Source of the DNA: Amanita rubescens
Lineage: Eukaryota; Basidiomycota; Agaricomycetes; Agaricales; Amanitaceae
Assembly: GCA_015039365.1 (NCBI GenBank)
Contig: WION01000086.1
Coordinates: 115,457 to 179,456, forward strand
Length of the DNA stretch: 64,000 bases
Direction: 5' to 3'
Position numbers and translations under genes: made by a program. The notes beneath the pieces were generated by a model. That model did not search any database. It saw nothing but the letters and a program-made list of their open reading frames with translations, and was not told the origin of the DNA. Of the stretch, positions 31,266 through 46,446 are shown one piece after another (within the stretch, counting starts at the first letter, position 1; every line of letters starts with the position of its first letter).

Positions 31266-34200
31266 ATGATTTCATCGGAGCCTGAACACGCCAGCCTTGA
31301 ATCCAGTGAAGAAGACGCGCTAGGTGTGCATTTCGCTTCAATGGCTTGAATTTAAATTTCACTCTATAAGGGTCGAGCGAGAGTGAAGTGTCTGAAAGTG
31401 AGGAGAGCGAGTTCGACCAAGCGGATGCAAGCGCCGAGAGGGAAATCGAGGGAGACTTCAAGTGTGTTCTCATCATATCTATTTTCACCTTCCATTGGAC
31501 TCTAACCGATCTCAAGTCGACTTGTGCAGAGTATTAGATTCAGAGACGCGTCAACTGCGGGTGTCTTGGCGAAAGATTGGGACATCAGTATCGAAGAGCG
31601 AGAGGCCGAGTTTCGGGATGACCTTCGCGAAGCGTCTGGTATTGGACGCAGGAGGAAGAAGGTGCGTTACAATTCTCTTTCAATTTACTATTTGCTAACA
31701 GCAGCAGCGAGGGCGGGCCGCAGGGCCAACACTGTCTCTCCAAGTCCGCTCTTTGATCGGTGAAGGAAACCAAGCTTATGTCGACAACGACCTCCCCGAA
31801 GCCATCCGCATCATGCAAGAAGTCATTCGGATAGAGCCACGGGCAGTAGCGGCCTGGTCTGTCCTTGCGCAGTGCTACTCTGACACGAACCAACAAGAAA
31901 AGGCTCTCCAGTTGAGAATCATGGGGGCTCATCTGACACATGATGCGGAGGAGTGGGATCGTTTGGCCAGGCAGTCACGGTGAATTGGTTGCTGTTACAT
32001 TTCCGACTTCGCCCTAATAAATCTCATAGAGACGTGGGGCTCAAACAACAGGCTTTATATTGCTATCGCAAAGTGTACAGTCTGGACCCAACAAACGTAG
32101 ATGCACTCTGGGATAGAGCTTCTTTAGCCGTGGAGATGGGGGAACTCAAAACAGTACGTTTTCTCGCGTTCTTACTTTATCATGAACTCATCGTTTGTTC
32201 AGGCACGCAATGCATACATCGGTATCCTCAAACAAATACCTCATGACATGGCCGTCCTGACCTCCCTCCGACCAATCCTTATCGAACTATCTGACCTTCC
32301 AACCTGCACTATCCTCTTCCAACAAGCGTTCGATCATTACCAGACGATGTATCCCTCGGGCCGCCTCATAGACATGTCGTCGACACCTGCTAGCGATATT
32401 CCTGGCGGTGGATTTACGCTTCTCGAGATCCTCGTACTTGCGGACCTGTACAATACGCAAGGGGAGTACGAAAAGGCAATAGTATCCATCAGAAAAGGTT
32501 GTCGATGGTTACAGGGACGCGCAGATCAACGGTATTGGGACCTGTGCGGGGATGATAGAGAATATGACGGAGAAGAGATTCCGCTGGGGACGAGAAGCAT
32601 AATGGGAGAGGGTGTCGCGGGTGTCGAACAGGGACATTACTTGTTGGATATTAATGCACGGCACAGATTGGCTGTGGGAAGGATCAAGATGGGGGACGTG
32701 GACGAGGGCAAGGTACTTGCTTCTGATATTCTTTTTTGCAGCGATATCCAACTCATCTCGTGTCCCGACGTCAGCTTCATGCCAATGTAGTCTTGTCGCA
32801 AGACGTACTGGACTACGCACCCCTGTTTTGTGAAATTGCGGATGCTTATTTTGATCGCAAAATGTATGCGGAGGCTAAACCGATATACGAGATGCTCGGC
32901 TCAGATGTTGCGGTGCGTATCGTTCATATCCAATTAATTGATCGCAAATTGACTTTAACTCTCCTGATGCTAAGACGAGTAGCATATACATTTTACTGCA
33001 AACAGCTGCATGCCTGCGCATGCTGAACGAATTGAAGGAGGCAGCTGAAGTATACGAGCATGGTTCGTACATCTCTGACCAGTCATGGACAGATAATTTT
33101 AGTTATAAACAGTGCGACTGGCTGATCCAACGAATAACGATGCCAAAATGAAATTGGCGGAGATATACGAGATCATGAATGAACCTCGCAGAGCTTTGGA
33201 GCTCGTTTACGAAGGTAAATGACCTCTCCCTCCCCATCTCTTATACCTGACTCGTCTCAATGCTCAACTTTTTATTCTTAGTAATTGACTCTCGTAAAAA
33301 ACGGCCAAGAGAAGCTGCTTCTGCAGCGACAGCCGGTCCTTCTACAGGAACAGCATCTACATCGCTATTTCACGAAGACCGCATGATGGTGAAGACAAAA
33401 ACGACCGGTGGAGCCGCCGCTCGTCCTCAAAATCGACTTACTCACGCGCAGTTAAGGGAGCTAGAGGCCGAAAAAGAAAGGGAGGTATTAAGGGCATGGG
33501 CAAGGGTGCAGGACTTGTGGAGTGAGACGTTGACGAGTATGCATAGAGAAGAGCCCACGCAAGAGGAGAGGGAGTGGTTGCTCGAGGCGGAGAAATTGGT
33601 GGAGACGTTTAGGGAGACGAGGAATTTGTTTTTGACAAGTAGAGTGAGTTGATTCGTTGCCTCGATTGGACGTATTAGCCATAATACGGCACATCGCAGA
33701 ACTTGCCATTCAGGGGAATGTTTCCGAGGAGTAAAGCTGCCAGGCAACAGCAAGCGGAAGCGGAGAGAGAGGCGGCTGAGGAGCGGATGGCATCGAGGTT
33801 GCATCTCAATCTTGGTATGTGTTCAGCGGATCTAGAGTTGCGGGATGGCTAATAGGGTCTACTTAGAGTACGATAGCATGTCGCGAAGAGCAGGAAAGAG
33901 TAAGGTTATTGGCGTTCAGGTGTTCCGTAGCGTCAACTTTGATGACTGGCTAAGGTTATTCATGCAGGTAAGGATAACGTCATGTTTCATTTCAGTTGGC
34001 TGACATGAACGTAGTATGCATTTCTTCTGACAAAGCGCGGACAATACGAGATCGCAGATGAGGTCCTTCGACATATTCTCGTTTCCAATGCCTATCAATC
34101 AAGGGAGAGGCAGGACTCAATTCGGCTGGCGTTGATAAGTAAATCATATTATTTATCGAATGTTATGGACCTCACGATGGTTTTTAGCGTGCGCTATTCA

Positions 34201-35211
34201 TGCTGAGCGGCACACAGCAATCGTGGAGCATGCTCGAAAGCTTATCACAACACATCAGTTCAACAATGAACCATTTCGCATATTGCTCGCCTCTCTTTCT
34301 AGCGGCCTGCGCGCTACAGACGCATTCATCACATCCACACTTCAGAAGCATTTGTTCAGGGAGATCAAAATGGCCGATGCCGCCGTGAAGGATCCTGGAT
34401 CATTAAAGTGGAATCCTATCAATAAGAGATACGCGTCAGCATTACAAGGCAAAACGTCCGGTATGGGAGCGGGAGAAGAAGAGGATGCTGGAGAGGATGA
34501 CGTAGATGATGCGGCTGCATGTGCCGGCGGAGGAGAATCACAGGAGATTGACGGTGCACCGAAGATACCAGCAAAGCACAATCCGATCATCGTCACGATT
34601 TATGGGCAAATATGCATCGCTGCACGGAGCTACCAGAGTGCGATATGTACGTTCTCAAGTGCTTCTTTCCGGTTCACAAGAAGCTGACGTTGTGCGCTTT
34701 CCTAATGACAGTTTATCTTCTCCATGCTTACGATTATTGCCCCGATGATCCCATGATATGTCTCTGCTTAGCTGTAGCGTCCATTGGGCGTGCGATGCAA
34801 AGACAATCTGACAATCGCCATCATCTCGTGACGCAAGGGATGGCGTTCCTGTCTAAATACCGAGAATTGAGGAAGGAGGAAGAAAACGCGATTGGAGAAG
34901 TAGAGTTCAACTTTGGAAGAACGTTTCATCAGTTGGGTAAGCAGCGAGAGTGTAACGTCTTAAGCTTTAAACCCATTCATTGTCATAGGACTCTATTCTT
35001 ACGCCGTAAAATACTATGAAAAAGTTCTCGAGCTAGCTGAGAAGGTAGAATCTATCGTGAGTATTGTTTGTTACTCGAACTGTTAGGATGTTGAGCATTG
35101 CAGGAGCACACCTTAGCTCGCGAGGCAGCCCACAACCTCTCTTTGATATTTGTACAAACTGGGGCTGTTTCTTTGGCGGATCAGCTGTACCGTCGGTGGC
35201 TTTCCATATGA
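31266..35211 (+). CDS. TFIIIC TPR subunit (Tfc4/Sfc4/GTF3C3 type)
   Basis: I could chain about 15 exons in frame from ATG 31,266 (MISSEPEHAS) to TGA 35,211. Features: an acidic N-terminus (ESEVSESEESEFDQ), the conserved 'EFRDDLREASGIGRRRKK', and TPR repeats (IGEGNQAYVDNDLPEAIRIM; QALYCYRKVYSLDPTNVDAL; YFDRKMYAEAKPIYEML). A charged insert (VLRAWARVQDLWSETL) follows, and late TPRs end at EHTLAREAAHNLSLIFVQTG. Family knowledge: this subunit scaffolds the A-box-binding half of TFIIIC and recruits TFIIIB for tRNA and 5S transcription. All introns have GT/AG ends; one candidate (about 32,712-32,740) is only ~29 nt and may be mis-modelled. No stop or frameshift was found, and it is the best-preserved large gene here. 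Confidence 0.9.
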
Positions 35212-35479
35212 TCATAGTAACTATTTCGATGATCTGCTAGTCATGCATTTTACGAGCAGGGAACTATTGCCTAGTGATGATCACAATGACGGTATCTAGA
35301 TCTGACCGTTCATGTCAGTCAAGGGGGATGTTATTCTTGGCGGAGAAGAAATGGTGTCAAGTGACACAATAGTAGTGGGAAAATTTAAGGCGGAGTGGGC
35401 AGTCGAGATGCCGCTCAAAGTATATCGATACCGTACACAGCCTAATTATATGTAGAAGATCCCTTATGGAGGTAAGAAT

Positions 35480-35722
35480 ACGCATTCACTTTGACAAAGC
35501 GTGGGCAAGTAGTACGACATTGCGGACTGAGGTCTTTCTCGTTTCTAACGCTTATCAATCAAGAGAGGCAAGACTTGGCTGCCTCCTTGATATTTGTACA
35601 AGGGCTGTTTCTTCAGTGGCGGACAGTTATACCATCCAAATCGGTGGCTTTCCATACGATCATAGTAGTAACTATTTCGATAATCTGCACATTACATATT
35701 CTGCAACTTTGACCTCCTATTG
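35480..35722 (+). pseudogene. Degenerate duplicate of the TFIIIC gene's 3' end
   Basis: 35,497-35,580 matches the exon at about 34,020-34,130 ('gacaaagcg.gg.caa', 'gcttatcaatcaag.gaggcaagact'). It is then joined directly to a match of 35,140-35,240 ('gatatttgtacaa..gggctgttt', 'ggtggctttccata.gatcatag'). The ~1 kb between these exons is missing. It immediately abuts the 3' end of the next, convergent gene. Confidence 0.8.
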
Positions 35723-35723
35723 C

Positions 35724-36436
35724 CTACTTATGATTCGTCGTCTCCCAACGCTCAACTCTATAGATCTTCTCCTTCAGTTCAGTCGCGGGCCCAACCTCAG
35801 TCTCCTTGTACCCCTCCTGATGGCGCCAGTACGGAGCCGTTTCTTTGAGAGTTTCCGCGTGCATCTTGAAACCTCGAATACCAAAGCGCCACGGTTCTTC
35901 GCCCGGATGTTCTCGGTTAGGGTCCTTTCCCCAATAAATCTCAGCGCCAATGTGAGCTTCTTGTTTTAGGGTCGGATTCGCTGGATCCGAGTCGATTTCG
36001 AACCCCATCTCCTTGTATTTATCCCCTCCTTCTTTACGTTCCTGAACGATAATCCCGTTCTCAACTACCTTGTTGTCCTTGTTGCGGGTTGCGAAGCTGT
36101 CGATTATAGGGCCCACAACTTCTATGCACACTTTGCGCATAGTCCCAGTGATTTGCTGTTCCTTGTTGAGGTACGCAACAACCTGTTTCTTGATTTCAAC
36201 GACCGCTTTGGCCGGGCTGTCGACCTTAACGTCTGTACCATCGACTTGAATGGTAATCTAAAAACGATAGCATTAAGTGACATCTTGTTACGAATACGAG
36301 TAGTAGAATGCGAAATACCTCTCCAGCGGCGGCGTACTGGACCTAATGTCGACGTTAGTCGCAACTTTTTAGTCAAGGAAATTGACTCTACCTCGTCAGA
36401 CATTGACGTGGGCGGAATATCAGAGTCGTCGGACAT
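35724..36436 (-). CDS. Unknown ~200-aa protein, paralogue 1
   Basis: Three exons: 36,436-36,392 (MSDDSDIPPTSMSDE), 36,342-36,319 (VQYAAAGE) and 36,257-35,724, joined in phase 0 to give 200 residues. Conserved stretches include AKAVVEIKKQVVAYLNKEQ, DNKVVENGIIVQERK, YKEMGFEIDSDP, HIGAEIYWGKDPNREHPGEE and KEKIYRVERWETTNH. No signal peptide, TM segment or known catalytic motif. A second copy with the same exon structure lies 3 kb away. The family is not recognised. Confidence 0.75.
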
Positions 36437-36744
36437 TGTGCGGGCGATGTGAGGTATGCGAAGTGGTTGTAGCGAGACGGGGTGGTAATGCAAGAGCCTG
36501 GAGCTCAAGGCTCACGCATCGCAAGGTATATATGCGAAAGAGCTTCTTGCGGATTTGTCGGAAATTCAAGCTGTCGGATAACTGTGGTACACACGCGGTG
36601 AAAAGCGGAAAAAGTTAGTACGACATTCCTACCCTCGAAAGGCTGAATACAGCGGCACGTTTGTCAATCAATGCCAGTCGATGAGAAAGTACGACGCCCA
36701 ACTAAGGACGGTACCCATTTATAGGTGTCCAGACCACTCCAATG

Positions 36745-36830
36745 CCAACGGGCCGGGCGTGGATCAAGCCTATCTGTCAAACGATATGAAAGAAGGCGAA
36801 GAAGGAATGGTGTCAAGTGACATTGAACTC
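36745..36830. promoter_or_regulatory. Repeated upstream block (1 of 3)
   Basis: A block 'aacgggccgggcgtggatcaag...tgtcaaacgat...ggtgtcaagtgacat' occurs here, at 39,726-39,810 and, more diverged, at 40,086-40,165. Part of it (ggtgtcaagtgaca) is also at 35,350. Two copies lie 300-400 bp upstream of the two paralogues. It could be duplicated promoter sequence or a dispersed repeat. Confidence 0.4.
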
Positions 36831-37465
36831 CTATAGCGCCACATTCAAATTTCCAATAGTCTGCCAGTTTCAAGTTGGTGCCAAGACCAATCGAATGCAG
36901 GATTGATCTTGTGAATTGCACCGCAGCCTCAGGCTGATCAAGTGGTGGGAGGTAGCATGAGGTTAACAGGTAGGCCGTCGCATCCCGATTCCGAAGGTAT
37001 CGTTGATTGATTGAAGTATTTGTGTTCTCGTTCAAGTTATATAAATATCGACTCGAACCTTGCTTGACATATTGTCCTTCGCAAGGTTCCATTACTTAAC
37101 AACTGTGGTTGGAGTGAGACGGTATTTGACCGCTTGCGGCCGCGGCATCAGCTTCTCTTCCTCGAGGCACTGGCTGTGGGATTGGTGCATCGTTGTGCCT
37201 TTGAAGTTCGTTTCCCCCCTCCTAGTCTCAAGATTCTTCATACATAATACAAGCCATAATATGGTCGTAAAACATCGTTTATATTCTGTCCAAATCCCGA
37301 GGGATACTAGTGTCTGTTAGTAGTAGATGTAATCATGCGAGAAGTCATGATGAAAAGTGAAAAACAATGAACGAATGTCATCGCCACGGTATCCATGGTC
37401 TCAAGAGTAAGGCTGCAGAATTGCGAACATCAGCCAACCGCCACCGTCAAGTGTTGGCAAGAACA

Positions 37466-38396
37466 TCACCTTTGCCTGCCAACTGGACCTTGAGCTCCGC
37501 GAGCTGAGGTTACAGCTCTTCGGTGTGCATTCTCTCTTCTGCAGCACGACACAGCTCGCACTTCCTCCGCATGTTTTTTCTCCGCCTCCGCCTGCTCTTT
37601 AGCCTTCCAAGTATGCACGTTATGCGGGTTATTAATAAGATTATCAATCTGCCAAAATTCATTCAAGTTAGACCCGTCCTCGCCCCGGATCACAAAAAAC
37701 GCACCTCCTGTCAAATCAAAGTTGTTCCATATTCGACAACCCCCTTGTTTCCCATCAACCGACTGAGGCTTCCCCAAATGGTGTTGCCTAAGCGCCTCCA
37801 CGACTAGTTTAGGGGGCGGGGTTAGGCACAATACGTCCGATGAGCATCTACCATTTTGCCTCCTGTTTGTTCTTAGGGTCGTTGAGGGTGACTTCGTCCT
37901 CGTCCACGGCGTTCATTTGATTTTTTTTTGCTTTACCCCTCGTTGATGGTCGTCGTCGCGTCCTCCTGTTTAGAGTCAGAGTCAGAATCGGCGTTGCTAC
38001 AAGGAGCGGGTTCACTGCGTGAACGGCTTTATGATGGCCTTTCCGAAGACTTTGGCGGAAGAGCCCTGCGGACGGCGCTCGATACAGGGGAGAAAGGTCC
38101 CTCCAGCTCCGCCGTTGAGTCAAGCACTCGTGCCTGTCTGAGGTTATTTTGTCCTGGTAGAGAGGTTGGAGTTTGTCAGCCCGGCGTAGAGCAAGCAGAG
38201 GTAGTCGCGGTAACTGGACGTCAATGCGGTGAACGCTTGTTGAGCTGGGGTTTGAGCCCTTTGGATTGGAAATGGTTGGGTTGTTGCAGGATTCGAAAAA
38301 AGACGGGCGATGGAACTTAAGGTATAACGGGGGAATATGCCGGGATTTTTCTACGTACCACCTGCAACATGACCAGACAATCTTCTGCGGTCGCAC
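37466..38396 (-). pseudogene. Degenerate unknown gene
   Basis: Two minus-strand ORFs in different frames (38,396-37,848 and 37,831-37,466) look like one broken gene. The first ends in acidic 'MNAVDEDEVTLNDPKNKQEA'; the second contains 'VVEALRQHHLGKPQSVDGKQ', 'GGAFFVIRGEDGSNLNEFWQ' and a Lys/Glu-rich helix. The family is not recognised. Confidence 0.35.
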
Positions 38397-38753
38397 GGTA
38401 TAATGGACACGATGATTGCCACAAGGTGGGATGGGCGCAGTTGATTCATGCGCTTTAACGGATTCGTGGTTTTAAAAGCAGTTTACATGAATATTTTGAT
38501 CAGGCGGGAGGCAGGCCAGTCCAACGTGACAAATCTCACAGAGTCACACGATCCGTCGGATTCCTTTTTTGAGTCTGTCACCGTCCGAACTCCGGCTCGT
38601 TCCTTATGCAGCTCCTTTACTGATGGTGCTTCTCGACGTGGGAAATTTTGGCATTTTTCGTACATGGACATGGTGGTACATACGGTAGAAGTTGGTAGAA
38701 GGGGATACACGAGGGCAGCGCGGCTGGGTCAGCGGCCGTCACCCGAAGATTTC

Positions 38754-39455
38754 TCACCGGGGATGATTCGTCGTCTCCCAACGCTCAACTCTATAAATTT
38801 TCTCCTTCATTTCCTTCTCTGGTCCGACCTCAGTCTCCGTGTATTTATCCTGATGGCGCCAGTACGGAGCCGTTTGTTTGAGACATTCGGCGTGCATCTT
38901 GAAACCTCGAGTACCAAAGCGCCACGGTTCTTCGCCCGGATGGTCTCGATTAGGATCCTTTCCCCAATAAATCTCGGCGCCAAAGTGAGCCTTTTGGTCT
39001 CGGGCCTTGTTCAGTGGATCCGAGTCGATTTCGAACCCCATCTCCTTGTATTTATCCCCTGGTTTACGTTCCTGAACGATAATCCCGTTCTCAACTACCT
39101 TGTTGTCCCTGTTCCGGTTTGCAAAGCTGTCGATTAAAGGGCCCACAGTTTCTATGCACACTTTGCGCATAGTCCCAGTGATATACTGTTCCTTGTTGAG
39201 GTACGCAATAACCGCTTTCTTGATTTCAACGACCGCTTTGGCCGGGTTGTCGACCTGAACGTTTTTTTCCTCGGCTTTCGCGATAATCTAACGATAGCAT
39301 TAACGACATCTTGTTACGAATATGAATAGTGAAATACCTCTCCAGCGTCGGTTAACTGGACCTAATGTTGACGTTAGTCGCAACTTTTTGGTCAAGGAAA
39401 TTGACTCTACCTCGTCAGCCATTGAAGTAGGCGGAATATCAGAGCCGTCAGACAT
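38754..39455 (-). CDS. Unknown ~200-aa protein, paralogue 2
   Basis: Exons 39,455-39,411 (MSDGSDIPPTSMADE), 39,361-39,338 (VQLTDAGE) and 39,287-38,754 give 200 residues, the same length and exon phases as the copy at 35.7-36.4 kb. The main exon is roughly 80% identical by eye, with the most change just after the second intron (IIAKAEEKNVQV vs ITIQVDGTDVKV). This is a tandem duplication that includes upstream DNA. Confidence 0.75.
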
Positions 39456-41080
39456 TGTTCGAGTGATGTGAGATATGCGAAGTGGTTGTTGCGAGATGGG
39501 GCGGTAATGCAAAGTGCCTGGAGCTCAAGGGTACCTATCGCAAGATTTATATGCGAAAAAGCCTCTTGTGGATTTGTCAGAACATTCAAACTGTCAGATA
39601 ACTGTAGTACACACGCGGTGAAAAGCGGTGAAAATTAGTACGACCCTCGAAAGGCTGAACACAGCAGCACGTTTGTCAGTCGATGAGAATGTACGACGCC
39701 GAACTAAGGACGGTGCCCATTTAGACCAACGGGCCGGGTGTGGATCAAGTCTTTCTGTCAAACGATGTGAAGGGAGGCGGGGAAGCAATGGTGTCAAGTG
39801 ACATTTAACTTCTCCGATAGGGTGCCAACATTCCAGCGGTCTGCTCATTCGTATGAAAAACTTGAGGTTCAACTTGAAGTTGATTCTGCCAAGACCAATT
39901 GAATGCGGAATTTATCTTGTGCGGAGGTAACATGAGACTAGCAAATGGCTTCTTAACAACGTTTCTCCTGTAGTATGGTTAGCGTAACCTCGTTGCCCGT
40001 CTCGCCCGTTGAAAGTTGTTTGTATGTGTTTGTATCCGCATTCAGGTTAATGGTTATCGAAGTGGTCGAGCTGACCACTCCCGTGGCAAACGGGCCGAGC
40101 GTGCATCAAGTCGACCTGTCAAACAATTGAATGAATGCGAAAAAGAACTGCGTCAAGTGACATCCCAATAATCGTCGAACATTCCACCACCGGTGTGTTC
40201 AGAGGCATTGTGATTGCCTGCATCAAGTCCGCCTGTTGTTATGCTCATGTGGTCAGTGCTATGCCGGCATATTCCGATCAGACTCGTTGTGTACGTCAAG
40301 CCGTGTCCGAGTTCGATTGTGTGTGTTTGTTCGCATCATCCATGTCCAGTACGCTCACCCCTGCTCTCGCCCAGGTACGATGTTATGCAAAGGCTCCAGC
40401 ATTTTCGTCGCGCTGACGCGTTATATACGCATACAACTTTAAGTCCGGGGAAGGATTTGACCGGAATCTTGTGAGACGCGGTCATTCAAACGACTCCCAA
40501 GAAACGCAAGATTCGCCGTTTGGTTCCAGCCTTGCGACGCCTCTCGATCCGGATGACGTTAGTCTGAGGAACACCTCGACTTCCGTAGGCTCGGCGTTGC
40601 GATTTCTCGCTGGGGCTGGGGACGCCCCCCTCCTCGACTATTTTAGATTCAAGAGAAATGGTTCGCCTATCTTATCGATGGCCCACGAGTTGAGCTCTGA
40701 GGGCAAGTTAACTGCCGAAGACATTGCCTCGGATTACACGAATGCAGGAACATCGCGTGTATGCATCGCGATCGGTACGCCCGCCGAGGACACGCTCGTC
40801 CGCAAGAAGGTAAGCACCTATGAATTACACGATTCCGTCCTAAATACCGGAGATGATAGAGCATATACAACTTGCCTAACTCGCCTATCGGTGTACAAGC
40901 CTGGCATTTTAGGCGCTCAGCTTCAGAGAGTTCTTCTGTGTTCGACCCGATGGACGACACGCGGGACGCTTGTATCTCGGAAGATAATAAGACGCATATA
41001 CTACTGGTTGATTCCTCAGAGACAGAAGACTGCACTCCTGGCGACGACTTCGCTTTCGCCGATCAAGATCTACTATTTTG

Positions 41081-44640
<3,560 letters not shown>

Positions 44641-44767
44641 TTACGAAAGGAAACTGCTTCGATGATCGCATTACTTATGCTCATGTGGTCGGAGATAGCA
44701 AGTGCCATGGCGGCATATTCCGATCAGACTCGTTGCGTACGTCTGTGTGTGTTTGTTCGCATCATCC

Positions 44768-45957
44768 ATGTCTGGTACGCTCACCCCTGCTCTCGCCCAG
44801 GTACGATGTTATGCAAAGGCTCCAGCATTTTCGTCGCACTGACGCGTTATATACGCATATAACTTCAAGTCTAGGGAAGGATTTGACCGGAATCCTGTGA
44901 AACGCGGTCATTCAAACGACTCCCAAGAAACGCAAGATTCGCCATTTGGTTCCAGCCTTGCGACGCCTCTCGATCCGGATGACGTTAGTCTGAGGAACAC
45001 CTCGACTTCCGCAGGCTCGGCGTTGCGATTTCTCGCTGGGGCTGGGGACGCCCCTCTCCTCGACTATTTTAGATTCAAGAGAAATGGTTCGCCTATCTTG
45101 TCGATGGCCCGCGAGTTGAGCTCTGAGGGCAAGTTAACGGGTGAAGACATTGCCTCGGATTACACGAATGCAGGAACATCGCGTGTATGCAGCGCGATCG
45201 GTACGCCCGCCGAGGACACGCTCGTCCGCAAGAAGGTAAGCACCTATGAATTACCCGATCCCGTCCTAAATACCGGAGACGATAGAGCATATACAACTTG
45301 CCTAACTCGCCTATCGGTGTACAAGCCCGGCATTTTAGGCGCTCAGCTTCAGAGAGTTCTTCTGTGTTCGACCCGATGGACGATACGCGGGACGCTTGTA
45401 TCTCGGAAGATAATGGGACGCATATACTACTGGTTGATTCCTCAGCGACAGAAGACTGCACTCCTGGCGACGACTTCGCTTTCGCCGATGAAGATCTGCT
45501 ATGGTTCCTTCGTCCCGAACATTTTTCTTCTCTGGATATAACAGCATCGATTACAAGAGTCATTTGCTTCGTTCCTTGGTGTATCTGTGTTGGCGGATCG
45601 ATGCTTCTATGGCCCGATAAACTGGAGCAGGTCGCTTTCGAAGCCGGATATATGGATTCTACGCAAGGCATACGCAGGTTTGCGCACTGGGCGGACGTAG
45701 GCCATCAATTCGTTATGATATTTTTGGCGTTCCTTGCAACTGCTCTCTGGGCTTTACCCGTAACTGTCGGTGCTACTCTTTTCGTTGGTCTCGCCACCCG
45801 TTTCGGATATGTTTGGCGGGGATTCCCAGTGGACCACTCTATGCCCTTGGGAAATGATGACCGGCAGTCACTATACCTTTTGGCCACAGTAGGGCGAGAC
45901 TTGATGGAGAAATCGGTCCTTGCCAAAACCGAAGCAGGGTTTGTTATTATCGCGTAG
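44768..45957 (+). CDS. Unknown protein with C-terminal membrane segments
   Basis: Three exons, 44,768-44,800 (MSGTLTPALAQ), 44,870-45,235 and 45,286-45,957, all phase 0, give 356 residues. The first ~230 residues are polar (SLATPLDPDDVSL, SASESSSVFDPMDD). Two hydrophobic stretches follow (ITRVICFVPWCICVGGSMLL; FVMIFLAFLATALWALPVTV, continuing into VGATLFVGL). The intron ending GATAG at 45,285 is shared with the truncated copy, which supports the model. No family recognised; probably an integral membrane protein. Confidence 0.7.
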
Positions 45958-46446
45958 TGAGCGTAAACTCGGAGATTGGTGGGTCGAGATGTCGTTCAAA
46001 CTAATCGTACACTGGCACAACCTAATTATATGTATAGTGTCCATTGAATAGTAGTTACTTTAATTATAGCACCCCAGCTCGCTATTCTACCTTCGTTAAA
46101 ACCTCAGTTCTCGCAACCCGTCATGTGTCAGCCAATGCTGAAGTTATAGATTGATTACTTGCTGGTCGTGATGATCAACGCTTCAAAAGGGACACATTTA
46201 CATTACAAACTTGAAGGCAGAGCATCAATATACAAGTCAACAAAGGCTGCAGTACCCATGTTGAAAAGAAAAACAGCTTTAAATGAAATGTATGGATGCC
46301 AGACAAAGGAATGATATACAGACAAACAAAATGGGCAGACTGGGAAGAAAGATAGGTAGTTGAACATGTCATAGTCTTTAATATCCCATTCTGACCTGTA
46401 GCATATTTGAGCATATTTCCCATGCAAACTGTGCATGCACACACCA

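Noticed and set aside
34160..34687. Separate 175-codon gene
   Set aside because: It is an internal exon of the TFIIIC subunit gene that joins in phase with its neighbours.
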